The notes below the pieces were generated by a model, which was given only the letters and a program-made list of their open reading frames with translations, searched no databases and had not been told where the DNA came from. From Astrobacterium formosum (GTDB lineage: Bacteria; Pseudomonadota; Alphaproteobacteria; Rhizobiales; Xanthobacteraceae): a stretch of 64,000 nt of DNA. The stretch covers positions 1 through 64,000 of the forward strand of contig JAVDCA010000011.1 in assembly GCA_030848545.1 (NCBI GenBank), given 5' to 3'. Numbering within the stretch: position 1 is the first letter of the stretch; each line of letters opens with the position of its first letter. Positions 41,434 through 49,806 of the stretch are shown in pieces. The position numbers were made by a program, and so were the translations under genes.

Positions 41434-41961
41434 TCAGACCGGGAGGCCGGTTTCCCCCATCGGAGCCTTGATGGGTCTCTCAACCGACTCGGGGAACTGC
41501 TTGCGGGGTTCGGGCCCGTAATAGTTGCCGAGCTGCACCATGGGCCGCGGCTTGGCCAGGATCGTCACCAAACGATCGAGCAGGGCTCTGGCCGAAATAG
41601 GCTTGCGCAGATACTCGTTGACGCCCAGCCGGGCCGCCTCGACCACGCGCCAGCGCTCGCCGTGGCCGCTGAGCATGATGATGGGAACGTCGGGAATCGG
41701 GAACACGCCGGGCGAACGGACGATCCGCACCAGCTCGGCGCCGTTGAGGAACGGCATCTCCCAATCGAGCACCACGACGTCGGGGGACAGGTTCCGGATC
41801 GCCTCCAGGCCGGCAATTCCATCGCCAGCCTCGTGTACGTTCTTGACGCCGACATTGACCAGCAGGTTGCGCACCAGCTTGCGCATGAACTGGTTGTCGT
41901 CGACCACCAGCACATCGGCCGACTGGATGATACCCTCGTAGGCACTATTAATGGCTTGCAT
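41434..41961 (-). CDS. Single-domain response regulator receiver protein
   Basis: A CheY-like receiver of 175 residues with a C-terminal extension but no output domain. Acidic pocket residues are in VLVVDDNQFMRKLVRNLL, the phosphorylatable aspartate is in DVVVLDWEMPFLNG, and later motifs are IIMLSGHGE and NEYLRKPI (conserved lysine). Phosphorylation presumably passes to or from other proteins. The last 35 residues (MVQLGNYYGPEPRKQF onward) are charged and disordered-looking. No histidine kinase is adjacent, so the partner is unknown. A FixK-like sequence lies just upstream. The ATG at 41961 is unambiguous in frame but has a weak ribosome site. Confidence 0.88.
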   Translation of the reverse strand: MQAINSAYEGIIQSADVLVVDDNQFMRKLVRNLLVNVGVKNVHEAGDGIAGLEAIRNLSPDVVVLDWEMPFLNGAELVRIVRSPGVFPIPDVPIIMLSGHGERWRVVEAARLGVNEYLRKPISARALLDRLVTILAKPRPMVQLGNYYGPEPRKQFPESVERPIKAPMGETGLPV

Positions 41962-42011
41962 GCCGATCGACCGGTCCCGCTGGCGACCATGCCATTCAAG
42001 CAGAGGAACCT

Positions 42012-42025
42012 TTGCGGACGGTCAA
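42012..42025 (-). promoter_or_regulatory. Weak FixK-like sequence
   Basis: TTGCGGACGGTCAA fits the relaxed FixK form TTG(A/C)-N6-(T/G)CAA. It lies about 57 bases upstream of the receiver gene start. The match is short and could be chance. Confidence 0.25.
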
Positions 42026-42091
42026 TGGGACGTGGAGAATTTTACGAACCGGCGCCAGCCCGATACCGCTCGCCCGGAGCAGGTCAATCCA

Positions 42092-42114
42092 CCGGCAAGG
42101 ATTGGGATTGCCGG
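42092..42114 (-). terminator. Hairpin after the malonyl-CoA decarboxylase gene
   Basis: Arms CCGGCAA and TTGCCGG with a nine-base loop lie 25 bases after the matA stop. No T-run follows, so termination is uncertain. Confidence 0.3.
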
Positions 42115-42138
42115 CTTGTGTTCGGCAGCCGCCGAAAG

Positions 42139-43506
42139 CTATTGCGCCGCCGGCACGAGTTCGCGCGAGGCCGCAGGCGCCATCCGCTTGACCGCGCTCG
42201 ACGCCACGATGATGCGCGAGCCCGCATAGGCCTCGTGGTTCTTCTCGATGTCGTCGAGGTCATAGAGATAGTTGACCATGATCCCATGCGACTGCTTGAG
42301 GCCCTTGGGCGAGGGGTCGGCGAGCCAGTTGATGCGCTCCAGCCGGGCGCCGTTGCCGAGGTGGAAGCGGGCGACCGGGTCGACCGGCGCCCCGCTGCGG
42401 GTGCGCGCCGCGAAATAATAGGTGGCGGCCGCGCGCAGCAGCGGCTCCTTGAGCTTCTCGGCGATGGCCGCCTCATCGGACCAGCCGGCTTCGTCCAGCG
42501 GCTCGAGGGCCTTGCGGTCATCCTCGGAGAGAAGGCCGGGCACCTCGCGCCGGCGCTCGCGCCTGAGCCAGTTGGCGAAGCCCGGAGCCGGCGAAAGGGT
42601 AACGAAGGTCGACAACCGTGGAAACTCGCGGGAGATCTCGGCGACCACCTGCTTGATTAGGAAACTGCCGAAGGAGACGCCGGCAAGCCCGCGCTGGCAG
42701 TTGGAAATCGAGTAGAAGATGGCGGTGGTCGCCTTCTCGGGATTGAGCCGCTCGCCGCCGATGGCCAGGATCGGCGGGATGGCGCCGGCGATCTCGCGGG
42801 TCAGTGCGACCTCCACGAAGATCAGCGGCTCGTCCACGAGGGCCGGATGGAAGAAGGCGTAGCAGCGCCGGTCCGGCGGATCGATGCGCGTGCGCAGGTC
42901 CTTCCAGTCGGAAATCTCGTGCACGGCTTCGTACTCGATGATCTTTTCCAGGATGTTGGCCGGCGTCGACCAGTCGATGCGGCGCAGCACCAGGAAGCCG
43001 CGATTGAACCAGGACTGGAACAGGTTGACGAAGTCGGCGTCGACCGGAGCGAGATCGTCGCGCCGCGCCATGGCCTCCAGGAGCTGTTCGCGCATGCGCA
43101 CCAGCGCCGCCGTGCCGGCCGGCGCCAGGTTGAGACGGCGCAGGAGTTCGAGCCGGCGCGGTTCGGTCGAGCGATGCAGTTCGAGCATGGCGGCATCGCC
43201 GGGATCGGCCGAGTACTTCTCCACCGCGCGCGCGACGCGCGCCGGGTCGGGCCCGAAGCGGGTCTCGAGACCCTCGAAGAAGGCGATCCTGGGACCGGTC
43301 GTCAGGGCGCCGTACATGTTGAGGATTTCGCGCGCCAGCGCCGCCCCGGAGGCTTCGCCGCGGCCGCTCAGGAGTTCCTCGCAGAGATCGACCAGGCTTT
43401 CCGAGCGTTGCAGGGCGTTGCCGCGACGATTGCGCGAACGATCGAGCAGTGCCCTGCCCCGCTCCGAGATCGTCTCGAACATTTCGCCGAAGAATGACGT
43501 GTTCAT
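42139..43506 (-). CDS. matA: Malonyl-CoA decarboxylase
   Basis: It converts malonyl-CoA to acetyl-CoA and CO2. The 455-residue length is normal. The N-terminal half is helical. The catalytic half shows IPPILAIGGERLNPEKATTA, SNCQRGLAGVSFGSFLIKQV, STFVTLSPAPGF (with the family's conserved serine) and DPVARFHLGNGARLERINW, which includes the conserved HxxNGA motif of bacterial MatA. The ATG at 43506 follows GGGGAG. It is divergent from a family III CoA transferase and a TRAP transporter, consistent with a malonate-using locus. A matB malonyl-CoA synthetase is not present here; the CoA transferase could supply malonyl-CoA. Confidence 0.92.
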   Translation of the reverse strand: MNTSFFGEMFETISERGRALLDRSRNRRGNALQRSESLVDLCEELLSGRGEASGAALAREILNMYGALTTGPRIAFFEGLETRFGPDPARVARAVEKYSADPGDAAMLELHRSTEPRRLELLRRLNLAPAGTAALVRMREQLLEAMARRDDLAPVDADFVNLFQSWFNRGFLVLRRIDWSTPANILEKIIEYEAVHEISDWKDLRTRIDPPDRRCYAFFHPALVDEPLIFVEVALTREIAGAIPPILAIGGERLNPEKATTAIFYSISNCQRGLAGVSFGSFLIKQVVAEISREFPRLSTFVTLSPAPGFANWLRRERRREVPGLLSEDDRKALEPLDEAGWSDEAAIAEKLKEPLLRAAATYYFAARTRSGAPVDPVARFHLGNGARLERINWLADPSPKGLKQSHGIMVNYLYDLDDIEKNHEAYAGSRIIVASSAVKRMAPAASRELVPAAQ

Positions 43507-43736
43507 CCTGAGCTCCCCGTCGCCGGCCGCAGCAGCACATCAGATATAGACAAACCTGCCCGGACACGCCACACAACCATCCGTCGATGGCGTCACATGC
43601 CACTGATACGATGATGGATTCTGTGCGGACCGGGGGTCAGCCCTGCGTGTTGCGCAGATGTTGGGCAGATTGCCCACGACTTTGTCGTGTCGGGGGCCCG
43701 GCGCACGACCAAAAAAGACCCGAGAGGAAACTGCCC

Positions 43737-44957
43737 ATGCCCGGTGCCAAATCCGGTTCCATGCCCGGTCCGATTCCCGGTCCGACGTCCCGCCCGTTGT
43801 CCGGCCTTCGCGTTCTCGAACTCGCCCGCATCCTCGCCGGTCCCTGGGCGGGCCAGATTCTCGCCGATCTCGGCGCCGACGTGATCAAGGTCGAGCGCAG
43901 TCGCGTCGGCGACGACACCCGCGCCTGGGGCCCTCCTTTCGTCGAGGCCGAGGACGGTGGCCATCTCGGCGCCGCCTATTTTCATGCCGCCAACCGCGGC
44001 AAGCGCTCCATCGAGTGCGATTTCGAAAGCGAGGACGGGCGCCGCATCGTCAGGAAGCTGGCGAAGCGATCCGACATCCTGATCGAGAACTTCAAGGTCG
44101 GCGGCCTCGCCAGGTTCGGTCTCGACTACAAGAGTCTGGCGCCCGACAATCCGCGCCTGATCTACTGTTCGGTGACCGGTTTCGGCCAGACCGGTCCCTA
44201 TGCGGGGCGCGCCGGCTACGACCTGATGGCGCAGGGCATGGGCGGCTTCATGGGCCTCACCGGCGGCCCCGACACCGAGCCGACCCGTGCCGGCGTGCCG
44301 ATTTCGGATCTCTTCACCGGCGTCTATTCGGTCGTCGGCATCCTGGCGGCGCTGGCGCGGCGCGAGAAGACCGGCATGGGGGGCTATGTGGACACGGCTC
44401 TGGTCGACTCCACCGTCGGCGTCCTCGCCAACCAGGCGCTCAATTATCTGGTCACCGGCGAAGTCCCGCAGCGGGTCGGCAACACCCATCCCAACATCGT
44501 GCCCTATCAGGTGTTCCCGGTCGCCGACGGCCACATCATCATCGCCACCGGCAATGACCGCCAATACGCCAAGCTCTGTGCCATTCTCGACCTGCCGGGT
44601 CTCGCCCAGATCCCCGACTATATCGACAACAAGTCGCGCCTCGCCCATCGCGGCGAACTCATTGAAAAGCTGTCGGTGCTCACCCGCGGCTTCACCAGCG
44701 CCGTCCTGCTGTCCGAACTCGAAAAGGCGGGCGTGCCGGCCGGGCCCATCAACGGTGTCGATCAGGTGTTCGCCGACCCGCAGGTGGTCGCACGCGGCAT
44801 GAAGATCGAGCTGGCGAACGCCGCCGCCAAGGGTGGCCGCGTCCCGGGGGTGCGCACCCCCATCATGGTGGACGGCGCCCCGATGGCGGCCACGAGGCCG
44901 GCGCCGCGGCTCGGCGAGCACACCGCCGAGATCCTTTCCGAGATCGGCGAGGCGTGA
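43737..44957 (+). CDS. CaiB/BaiF family III CoA transferase
   Basis: A 406-residue CoA transferase that moves CoA between carboxylic acids without a ping-pong enzyme-CoA intermediate. GLRVLELARILAGPWAGQIL, GADVIKVER, GDDTRAWGPP, FHAANRGKRSIECDF and SVTGFGQTGPYAGRAGYDLM are typical; the catalytic aspartate is in the AGYD motif. An N-terminal Pro/Gly stretch (MPGAKSGSMPGPIPGP) precedes the domain. The ATG at 43737 follows GAGAGGAAA; longer frames are unlikely. It is divergent from matA and ends one base from the dctM stop. Donor and acceptor acids are unknown; succinyl-CoA to malonate would fit. Confidence 0.9.
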   Translation: MPGAKSGSMPGPIPGPTSRPLSGLRVLELARILAGPWAGQILADLGADVIKVERSRVGDDTRAWGPPFVEAEDGGHLGAAYFHAANRGKRSIECDFESEDGRRIVRKLAKRSDILIENFKVGGLARFGLDYKSLAPDNPRLIYCSVTGFGQTGPYAGRAGYDLMAQGMGGFMGLTGGPDTEPTRAGVPISDLFTGVYSVVGILAALARREKTGMGGYVDTALVDSTVGVLANQALNYLVTGEVPQRVGNTHPNIVPYQVFPVADGHIIIATGNDRQYAKLCAILDLPGLAQIPDYIDNKSRLAHRGELIEKLSVLTRGFTSAVLLSELEKAGVPAGPINGVDQVFADPQVVARGMKIELANAAAKGGRVPGVRTPIMVDGAPMAATRPAPRLGEHTAEILSEIGEA

Positions 44958-44958
44958 A

Positions 44959-46281
44959 CTACTTTCCGACCGCCTCGCCCATCAGCGCGTCCGGCAGCCA
45001 CGTCGCGATCTCAGGGAAGACGCACAGGATGACGATGGCGAACACCATGGCGAGCACATAAGGCACCGAGCCCCACAGGACGACGCGGGTCGGCACGTCC
45101 GGCGCGATGGCGTTGACCACGAACAGGTTCAGTCCGATCGGCGGCGTGATCAGGCCGATCTCCATGTTGATGGTCACGATGACGCCGAACCAGACCGGAT
45201 CGAATCCGGCCGCGGTGATGATGGGCAGGAGGATCGGCGCCGTCATCAGGATGACGCCGGCCGGCGGCACGAAGCAGCCCGTGACCAGGAGGAAGACGTT
45301 GATGCAGGCCATCAGCACCCATCTGTTGACCTGCATGTCGGCGATCGCCTGCGCGAGCGTCTGGGTGATGTAGAGCGAGGTCAGCATGTAGCTGAACAGC
45401 ACCGCGGTGGCGATGATCATCAGGATCATCACCGACTCGCGCGTGGTCGAACGCAGGATGTCCCACCAGTCGAGCGGATTCCACATGCGGTAGATGACGA
45501 TCGCCAGGACGACGCACAGCGCCGCGCCGACGCCGGCGGCTTCCGACGGCGTCGCCACGCCGCCGTAGAGCACGTACATGACGCCGATGACGATCATGAG
45601 GAACGGCGCGATCTTCGGCACCGCCTCGAACTTCTCCTTCCAGGAATAGCGGAAGTCGGCCGCGTAGGCGCGAAAGCCGATTTTCCAGATATAGAACAGC
45701 GTCCACGCCATGAAGAGCGCGGTGAGCAGCAGCCCCGGCAGGACCCCGGCGAGGAACAGGCGCCCGATCGAGGTCTCGGTGGCGATGCCGTAGAGGATGA
45801 AGGTGATGGACGGCGGGATGAGGATGCCGAGCGTGCCGCCGGCGCAGATCGAGCCGGTCGCGACCTCCGGCGGGTAGCCGCGCTTGCGCATCTCCGGAAT
45901 ACCCATCTTGCCGATCGCCGCACAGGTCGCCGGCGACGAGCCGGTGAGCGCGGCGAACAGCGCGCAAGCGCCCAGATTGGAGATCACGAGCCCGCCGGGG
46001 ACGCGGTAGAGCCAGCGGTCGAGGGCGATGTAGAGATCCTTGCCGGCGGGCGAGGAACCGATCGCCGCTCCCATCATGATGAACATGGGGATCGACACCA
46101 GCGTGAAGTCGTGCAGGCCCGAATAGAGCGTTTCGGCCGCGACTTTCAGAGAATCCGCGCCCTGGAACAGGACCAGGAAACCGACGCCGACGGCGCCGAG
46201 CCCGAAGGCGACCGGCGCGCCGGTCATGAACACCAGGATGGTGACGACGAGGACCAGGATGCCTTGCGTGGTCGGGCTCAT
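44959..46281 (-). CDS. dctM: TRAP transporter large permease DctM
   Basis: The large permease of a tripartite ATP-independent periplasmic (TRAP) importer, usually for dicarboxylates or similar anions. The 440-residue protein has about twelve membrane segments, with GACALFAALTGSSPATCAAIG, GTLGILIPPSITFILYGIAT and NMEIGLITPPIGLNLFVVNA, all DctM signatures. The ATG at 46281 overlaps dctQ by four bases, so the two are coupled. It is convergent with the CoA transferase. Confidence 0.95.
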   Translation of the reverse strand: MSPTTQGILVLVVTILVFMTGAPVAFGLGAVGVGFLVLFQGADSLKVAAETLYSGLHDFTLVSIPMFIMMGAAIGSSPAGKDLYIALDRWLYRVPGGLVISNLGACALFAALTGSSPATCAAIGKMGIPEMRKRGYPPEVATGSICAGGTLGILIPPSITFILYGIATETSIGRLFLAGVLPGLLLTALFMAWTLFYIWKIGFRAYAADFRYSWKEKFEAVPKIAPFLMIVIGVMYVLYGGVATPSEAAGVGAALCVVLAIVIYRMWNPLDWWDILRSTTRESVMILMIIATAVLFSYMLTSLYITQTLAQAIADMQVNRWVLMACINVFLLVTGCFVPPAGVILMTAPILLPIITAAGFDPVWFGVIVTINMEIGLITPPIGLNLFVVNAIAPDVPTRVVLWGSVPYVLAMVFAIVILCVFPEIATWLPDALMGEAVGK

Positions 46282-46817
46282 ATGCCGGCCTCCGCGGAGG
46301 CGGCGCCCTGCCCCGGCTTGATGCCGAACGGCGGCTCGCGGCCGGTCACCAGTGCGACCAGGTCGGCGACGTATTGCAGCGTCAGCACGCCGAGGCCAAA
46401 CGGCATCGCGGCGTAGGGAATCCACAGTCGCGCCCGCCACATGGATTCCGAGCGCCAGTTGTTGTCGAAGGCTTCGTGCCAGAACTCGTAGGTCAGGACC
46501 GTCATGACGATCGTGAAGGCGAGAGAAATCGCGATTGCGGTCAAGGCCAGCCACCAGCGCGCCCGGTCCCCCACATAGATCGGCAACACGTCGACGTTCA
46601 CATGGCCCTTGGTCAGGAGCACGTAGGGCGCGCCGATGAAGGTGGCGGCGACGAGGCTGAAGGTGACGAAATCGGTCTGCCAGATCGTGTGTCCGTTGAG
46701 GACGTAACGGATGAACACCATCTGGCAGACGATGACGACCGCGAGCGCGATCAAGACCGCGGCGAAGAGACCGCAGGCGAGCGAGATCCACCGCACTCCG
46801 CGAAGAAAATGGTTCAT
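46278..46817 (-). CDS. dctQ: TRAP transporter small permease DctQ
   Basis: The small four-helix permease of the TRAP system, 179 residues. MVFIRYVLNGHTIWQTDFVT, GAPYVLLTKGHVNVDVLP and RSESMWRARLWIPYAAMPFG are typical DctQ stretches. The ATG at 46817 follows AGGGG; the longer frame lacks a ribosome site. It is separated from the binding-protein gene dctP by a 390-base gap full of repeats, but all three genes share a strand. Confidence 0.92.
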   Translation of the reverse strand: MNHFLRGVRWISLACGLFAAVLIALAVVIVCQMVFIRYVLNGHTIWQTDFVTFSLVAATFIGAPYVLLTKGHVNVDVLPIYVGDRARWWLALTAIAISLAFTIVMTVLTYEFWHEAFDNNWRSESMWRARLWIPYAAMPFGLGVLTLQYVADLVALVTGREPPFGIKPGQGAASAEAGI

Positions 46818-46895
46818 TTGACCCCTGCCACCCCACGGCGGACGGCGGCGCACGGCCGACCGCTTCTACCGCCATCGTTCAAGCTGTCGGCACGG

Positions 46896-47175
46896 CTCCC
46901 TCACCCCGGCCTTTTTCCAAAAGGGGAAGGGAGAAGAGGTGCCGATTGCCGCAGCCGGCTCCCTCTCCCCTGCGGGGAGAGGGTTGGGGTGAGGGGGCTC
47001 CGGCGCTGCGATTCGCGCACGACGTCGTCCCGCCCTCCACCGATCCGGCACGACGGCCGCGCACCCAACTCGCTTCGTGCCCCCCTCACCCCGGCCCTCT
47101 CCCCAAAAGGGGAGAGGGAGAAGGAGCGCCGTGCCATATGCGATTGCCCTGCCCCGCAAGGGGGGAGGGAGTAGG
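46896..47175. repeat. Cluster of CCCTCACCCC / GGGGAGAGGG hairpin repeats
   Basis: The 390-base gap between dctP and dctQ holds at least three copies of CTCACCCCGGCC-type units and CTCCCC...GGGGAGAGGG hairpins. Examples are TTTTTCCAAAAGGGGAAGGG, TCTCCCCTGCGGGGAGAGGG and TCTCCCCAAAAGGGGAGAGG. These are common Hyphomicrobiales intergenic repeats. They could cut or stabilise the mRNA and so raise DctP over DctQM. Confidence 0.75.
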
Positions 47176-47207
47176 CCGAGCGTGCCACACCGTAATGCTT
47201 CGTCCCC

Positions 47208-48203
47208 TCACTTCACCGCCAGCGCGGCGTCGATCAGCTTCTTGCCGTCCGCGACCTCGTCGGCGAAGCGCTTGTAGGAGCTGTCCTGGGCGATCTTGAC
47301 CCAGGCATCGTATTCCTCGGGAGTGAGGCTCACGACCTCGACATTGTTCTTCTTGAAGGACGCGACCATCTCGTCGTCGAGCTTCTTGGTCGCCTCCGCG
47401 AAGAACGCCTGCGACTTCTTGCCGGCGGCGAGGAGGGCGTCCTGCTGCTTCTTGTCGAGCTTGTCGAAGCTCTTCTTGGAGATCAAGACCGGCTCGTACA
47501 TGAACCACAGCGCGTTGTCGCCGGGCGCCGTGATGCACTTGACCTGCTCGTAGAGGCGGAACGAGACGAAGCTGCCGGCGGACGTGTCCGTCGCATCGGC
47601 GACGCCGGTCTGCAGCGCATTGTAGACCTCATTCGATGGGATCGACACGATCGAGGCGCCGGCCTGCTGCCACATGGCCGCAAAGGTCGGCCCGGCGGAG
47701 CGGATCTTCTGGCCCTTGATGTCGTCTGGCTTGCGGATGCAGCTCTTTTTCGAGGCGAACGCGCCGGCGAGCCAGGCGTCGGCGAGCACGATGACGCCGG
47801 CCTTCTCGATCTTGGCCTTGATATCCTTCATGAAGGGCGACGAGTTCAGCCGCTGGGCACGATCGTGGTTGCGCACCAGGCCGGGCATCAGCGTCGCCGA
47901 GAAGGCGCCGACCTTGCCGGAGGCGTAGTCGAGCGGGAACGACGACATGTCGAGCTGGCCGTTCACCATCGCGTTCCACTGGTCGTTGGGCTTGAACAGC
48001 GAGGCGCCGGGATAGACCTGGATTTCCAGGCCGACATTGGCGGCTTTCACCTCGCGGGCGATGATCTGGACCATCTCGTCGCGGGCGTCGCCCTTGCCGC
48101 CGGGAAACTGGTGCGAGGCCTTGAGGACGGTCTGGGCGGCGGCGGCGGTCGCCAGGCTGAGGCCGAGGGCCGCGCCGGCCGCAAGGGTGGCGATGGTTCG
48201 CAT
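47208..48203 (-). CDS. dctP: TRAP transporter substrate-binding protein DctP
   Basis: The periplasmic receptor of the TRAP system, 331 residues. A signal peptide (1-23, ending ATAAAA) precedes VLKASHQFPGGKGDARDEMV, VGLEIQVYPGASLFKPNDQW and DIKGQKIRSAGPTFAAMWQQ, typical of DctP proteins; the arginine in KIRSAG is the conserved carboxylate-binding residue. GVADATDTSAGSFVSFRLYE follows. The ATG at 48203 follows GGAGG by 8 bases. It is the first gene of dctPQM. The neighbouring matA and CoA transferase suggest a dicarboxylate such as malonate as substrate. Confidence 0.93.
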   Translation of the reverse strand: MRTIATLAAGAALGLSLATAAAAQTVLKASHQFPGGKGDARDEMVQIIAREVKAANVGLEIQVYPGASLFKPNDQWNAMVNGQLDMSSFPLDYASGKVGAFSATLMPGLVRNHDRAQRLNSSPFMKDIKAKIEKAGVIVLADAWLAGAFASKKSCIRKPDDIKGQKIRSAGPTFAAMWQQAGASIVSIPSNEVYNALQTGVADATDTSAGSFVSFRLYEQVKCITAPGDNALWFMYEPVLISKKSFDKLDKKQQDALLAAGKKSQAFFAEATKKLDDEMVASFKKNNVEVVSLTPEEYDAWVKIAQDSSYKRFADEVADGKKLIDAALAVK

Positions 48204-48387
48204 GGGCTTTCCTCCGGTTTTACGTTCTTGAACGGCTTTTAAGAGCCGCATGGAACGGTAATCGGAGGGCAAAGTCAAAGGCAAGATCGGCCCGGTGAGC
48301 GAGCCGAACGCGATCGAGGCCGACTTTCCCGTCAGGCCGGGCTTAGCCGGCCATCCGGAGCCGCTATGCGGCGCAACTCGCTTCGCC

Positions 48388-49224
48388 CTAGAAGCCGCCG
48401 ATATTGGCGGCGCTGTGGACGGTGTCGACGCAGAAGACGACGCGGCCGCACAAGGCGCCCGCCAGGAGGAGGAGCGGCAGCCAGGACGGGATGCGCCGCG
48501 TGGCGACGACCACGGCCAATGGCAGCGCCAGCCCGCCGATGATGTGCGCCCAATAGAACGGCGAGGCGAAATAGGCCGCCGCCGTCAGCCGCATCACCGT
48601 ATCGCCCGACGTCCACATGCTGGGAACGGCCAGGAACAAAATGAGCGCCGCGCACAGGGAGCCGATCAGGACTGCGCGCAGCAGCGGCTGTTCGCCGGCG
48701 GGAGCGAACCACGCCGCAGCGGCGGCGCCGAGATTGACGGCGGTGAGGAGAAAGATCGCGAAGGTCAGGCCGCTGCCGAGGGCCGGATAGCTCGGCGGCG
48801 AATAGACCATGCTCTGCACGTACAACGAGACGAGCGCGAGCGCAGCGGATGCGAGAACGAGCCAGCGGGCGCCCAGAAGCGCGGTCACCCCCATCAGCGC
48901 CACCAGGAGCCCGAACACCAGCACCTCGCGCGACAGCCAGGAGGTCGACAGGGCGACGATGGTGCGCGGCGATTCGAACGGGTAGCTCACATGGGCGAGT
49001 GAGGCGAGCAGCGCCAGCGAGAGGATCGCCGCCGCCGCCAGCCATTGCAGGCCGATCGCCGGCAACCAATCCAGGCCGAAGGCACCGAGCCATAGGGGCT
49101 TCGCAGCCGTCGTCGCCGATGCGGGCGAGGAGACGGCGCACAGGCCGAAGAGCAGCGCCAGACCGACGGCGAGCTGGCTCAAGGTCGTGAACAGGACCAG
49201 GGCGAGTTCCAGTTCGGCGAACAT
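48388..49224 (-). CDS. dmsC: DmsC-like membrane anchor subunit of a molybdoenzyme
   Basis: The integral membrane subunit that takes electrons from quinol to the DmsAB-type enzyme. The 278-residue protein has about eight membrane segments and the DmsC features AHVSYPFESPRTIVALSTSW and SWLSREVLVFGLL near the N-terminal third. The ATG at 49224 overlaps the dmsB stop by one base (TGATG). It is the last gene of the cluster. DmsC-type anchors lack heme, consistent with no obvious heme ligand pattern here. Confidence 0.87.
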   Translation of the reverse strand: MFAELELALVLFTTLSQLAVGLALLFGLCAVSSPASATTAAKPLWLGAFGLDWLPAIGLQWLAAAAILSLALLASLAHVSYPFESPRTIVALSTSWLSREVLVFGLLVALMGVTALLGARWLVLASAALALVSLYVQSMVYSPPSYPALGSGLTFAIFLLTAVNLGAAAAAWFAPAGEQPLLRAVLIGSLCAALILFLAVPSMWTSGDTVMRLTAAAYFASPFYWAHIIGGLALPLAVVVATRRIPSWLPLLLLAGALCGRVVFCVDTVHSAANIGGF

Positions 49225-49793
49225 CACACGTCCTCCCTCTTGACGATCTTGGGCAATTCCGGCTGGCGAAAGCGCGTCGACGGGTTGACGCGCTCCATGC
49301 GCGGGAAACCGGGCGGGAAGCGGACCGCATTGGGATCATCGAAGGTGGCGAGGTCGATGAGGGTCAGCGCGTTGGTCGGGCAGCTCTTCACGCAAGCCGG
49401 ATCGAGGCCGGCGTCGAGACGCTGCCAGCACAGGCTGCACTTCTCGGCCTTCTTGGATACCGGATTGTAACGCGGCGCGCCGTAAGGGCAGGCGCGGATG
49501 CAGTTGCCGCAGCCGATGCAGAGCTCGGCGTTGTGCACCACCACGCCATCCTTCTCGCGCTTCGTATAGGCGCCGACCGGGCAGGCATCGATGCAGGCCG
49601 GATGTTCGCAGTGATTGCAGGCGAGCGAGTAGAAGGCCCGTTCGTGGTGCGGGTAGATCTCCTCCTTGAGGGGATAGACCTGGCGCCAGATGACGCCGGG
49701 CTCCTGGTGGTACTGGTTCTTGCACGCCATCGCGCAGGTGAAGCAGCCGATGCAACGCTTGGCATCGACGAAAAATGCGAGTTGCTTGTTCAT
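49224..49793 (-). CDS. dmsB: DmsB-like four-cluster iron-sulfur subunit
   Basis: The electron-transfer subunit linking the membrane anchor to the molybdenum subunit. Within 189 residues there are sixteen cysteines in four motifs: CIGCFTCAMAC (14-24), CNHCEHPACIDACP, CIGCGNCIRACP and CSLC...DPACVKSCP. This is the normal DmsB pattern with all ligands present. There is no signal peptide; it probably travels with DmsA through Tat. The ATG at 49793 starts MNKQLAFFVDAKR. It is 13 bases after dmsA and overlaps dmsC. Confidence 0.94.
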   Translation of the reverse strand: MNKQLAFFVDAKRCIGCFTCAMACKNQYHQEPGVIWRQVYPLKEEIYPHHERAFYSLACNHCEHPACIDACPVGAYTKREKDGVVVHNAELCIGCGNCIRACPYGAPRYNPVSKKAEKCSLCWQRLDAGLDPACVKSCPTNALTLIDLATFDDPNAVRFPPGFPRMERVNPSTRFRQPELPKIVKREDV

Positions 49794-49806
49794 CGTCCTG
49801 CCTCCC

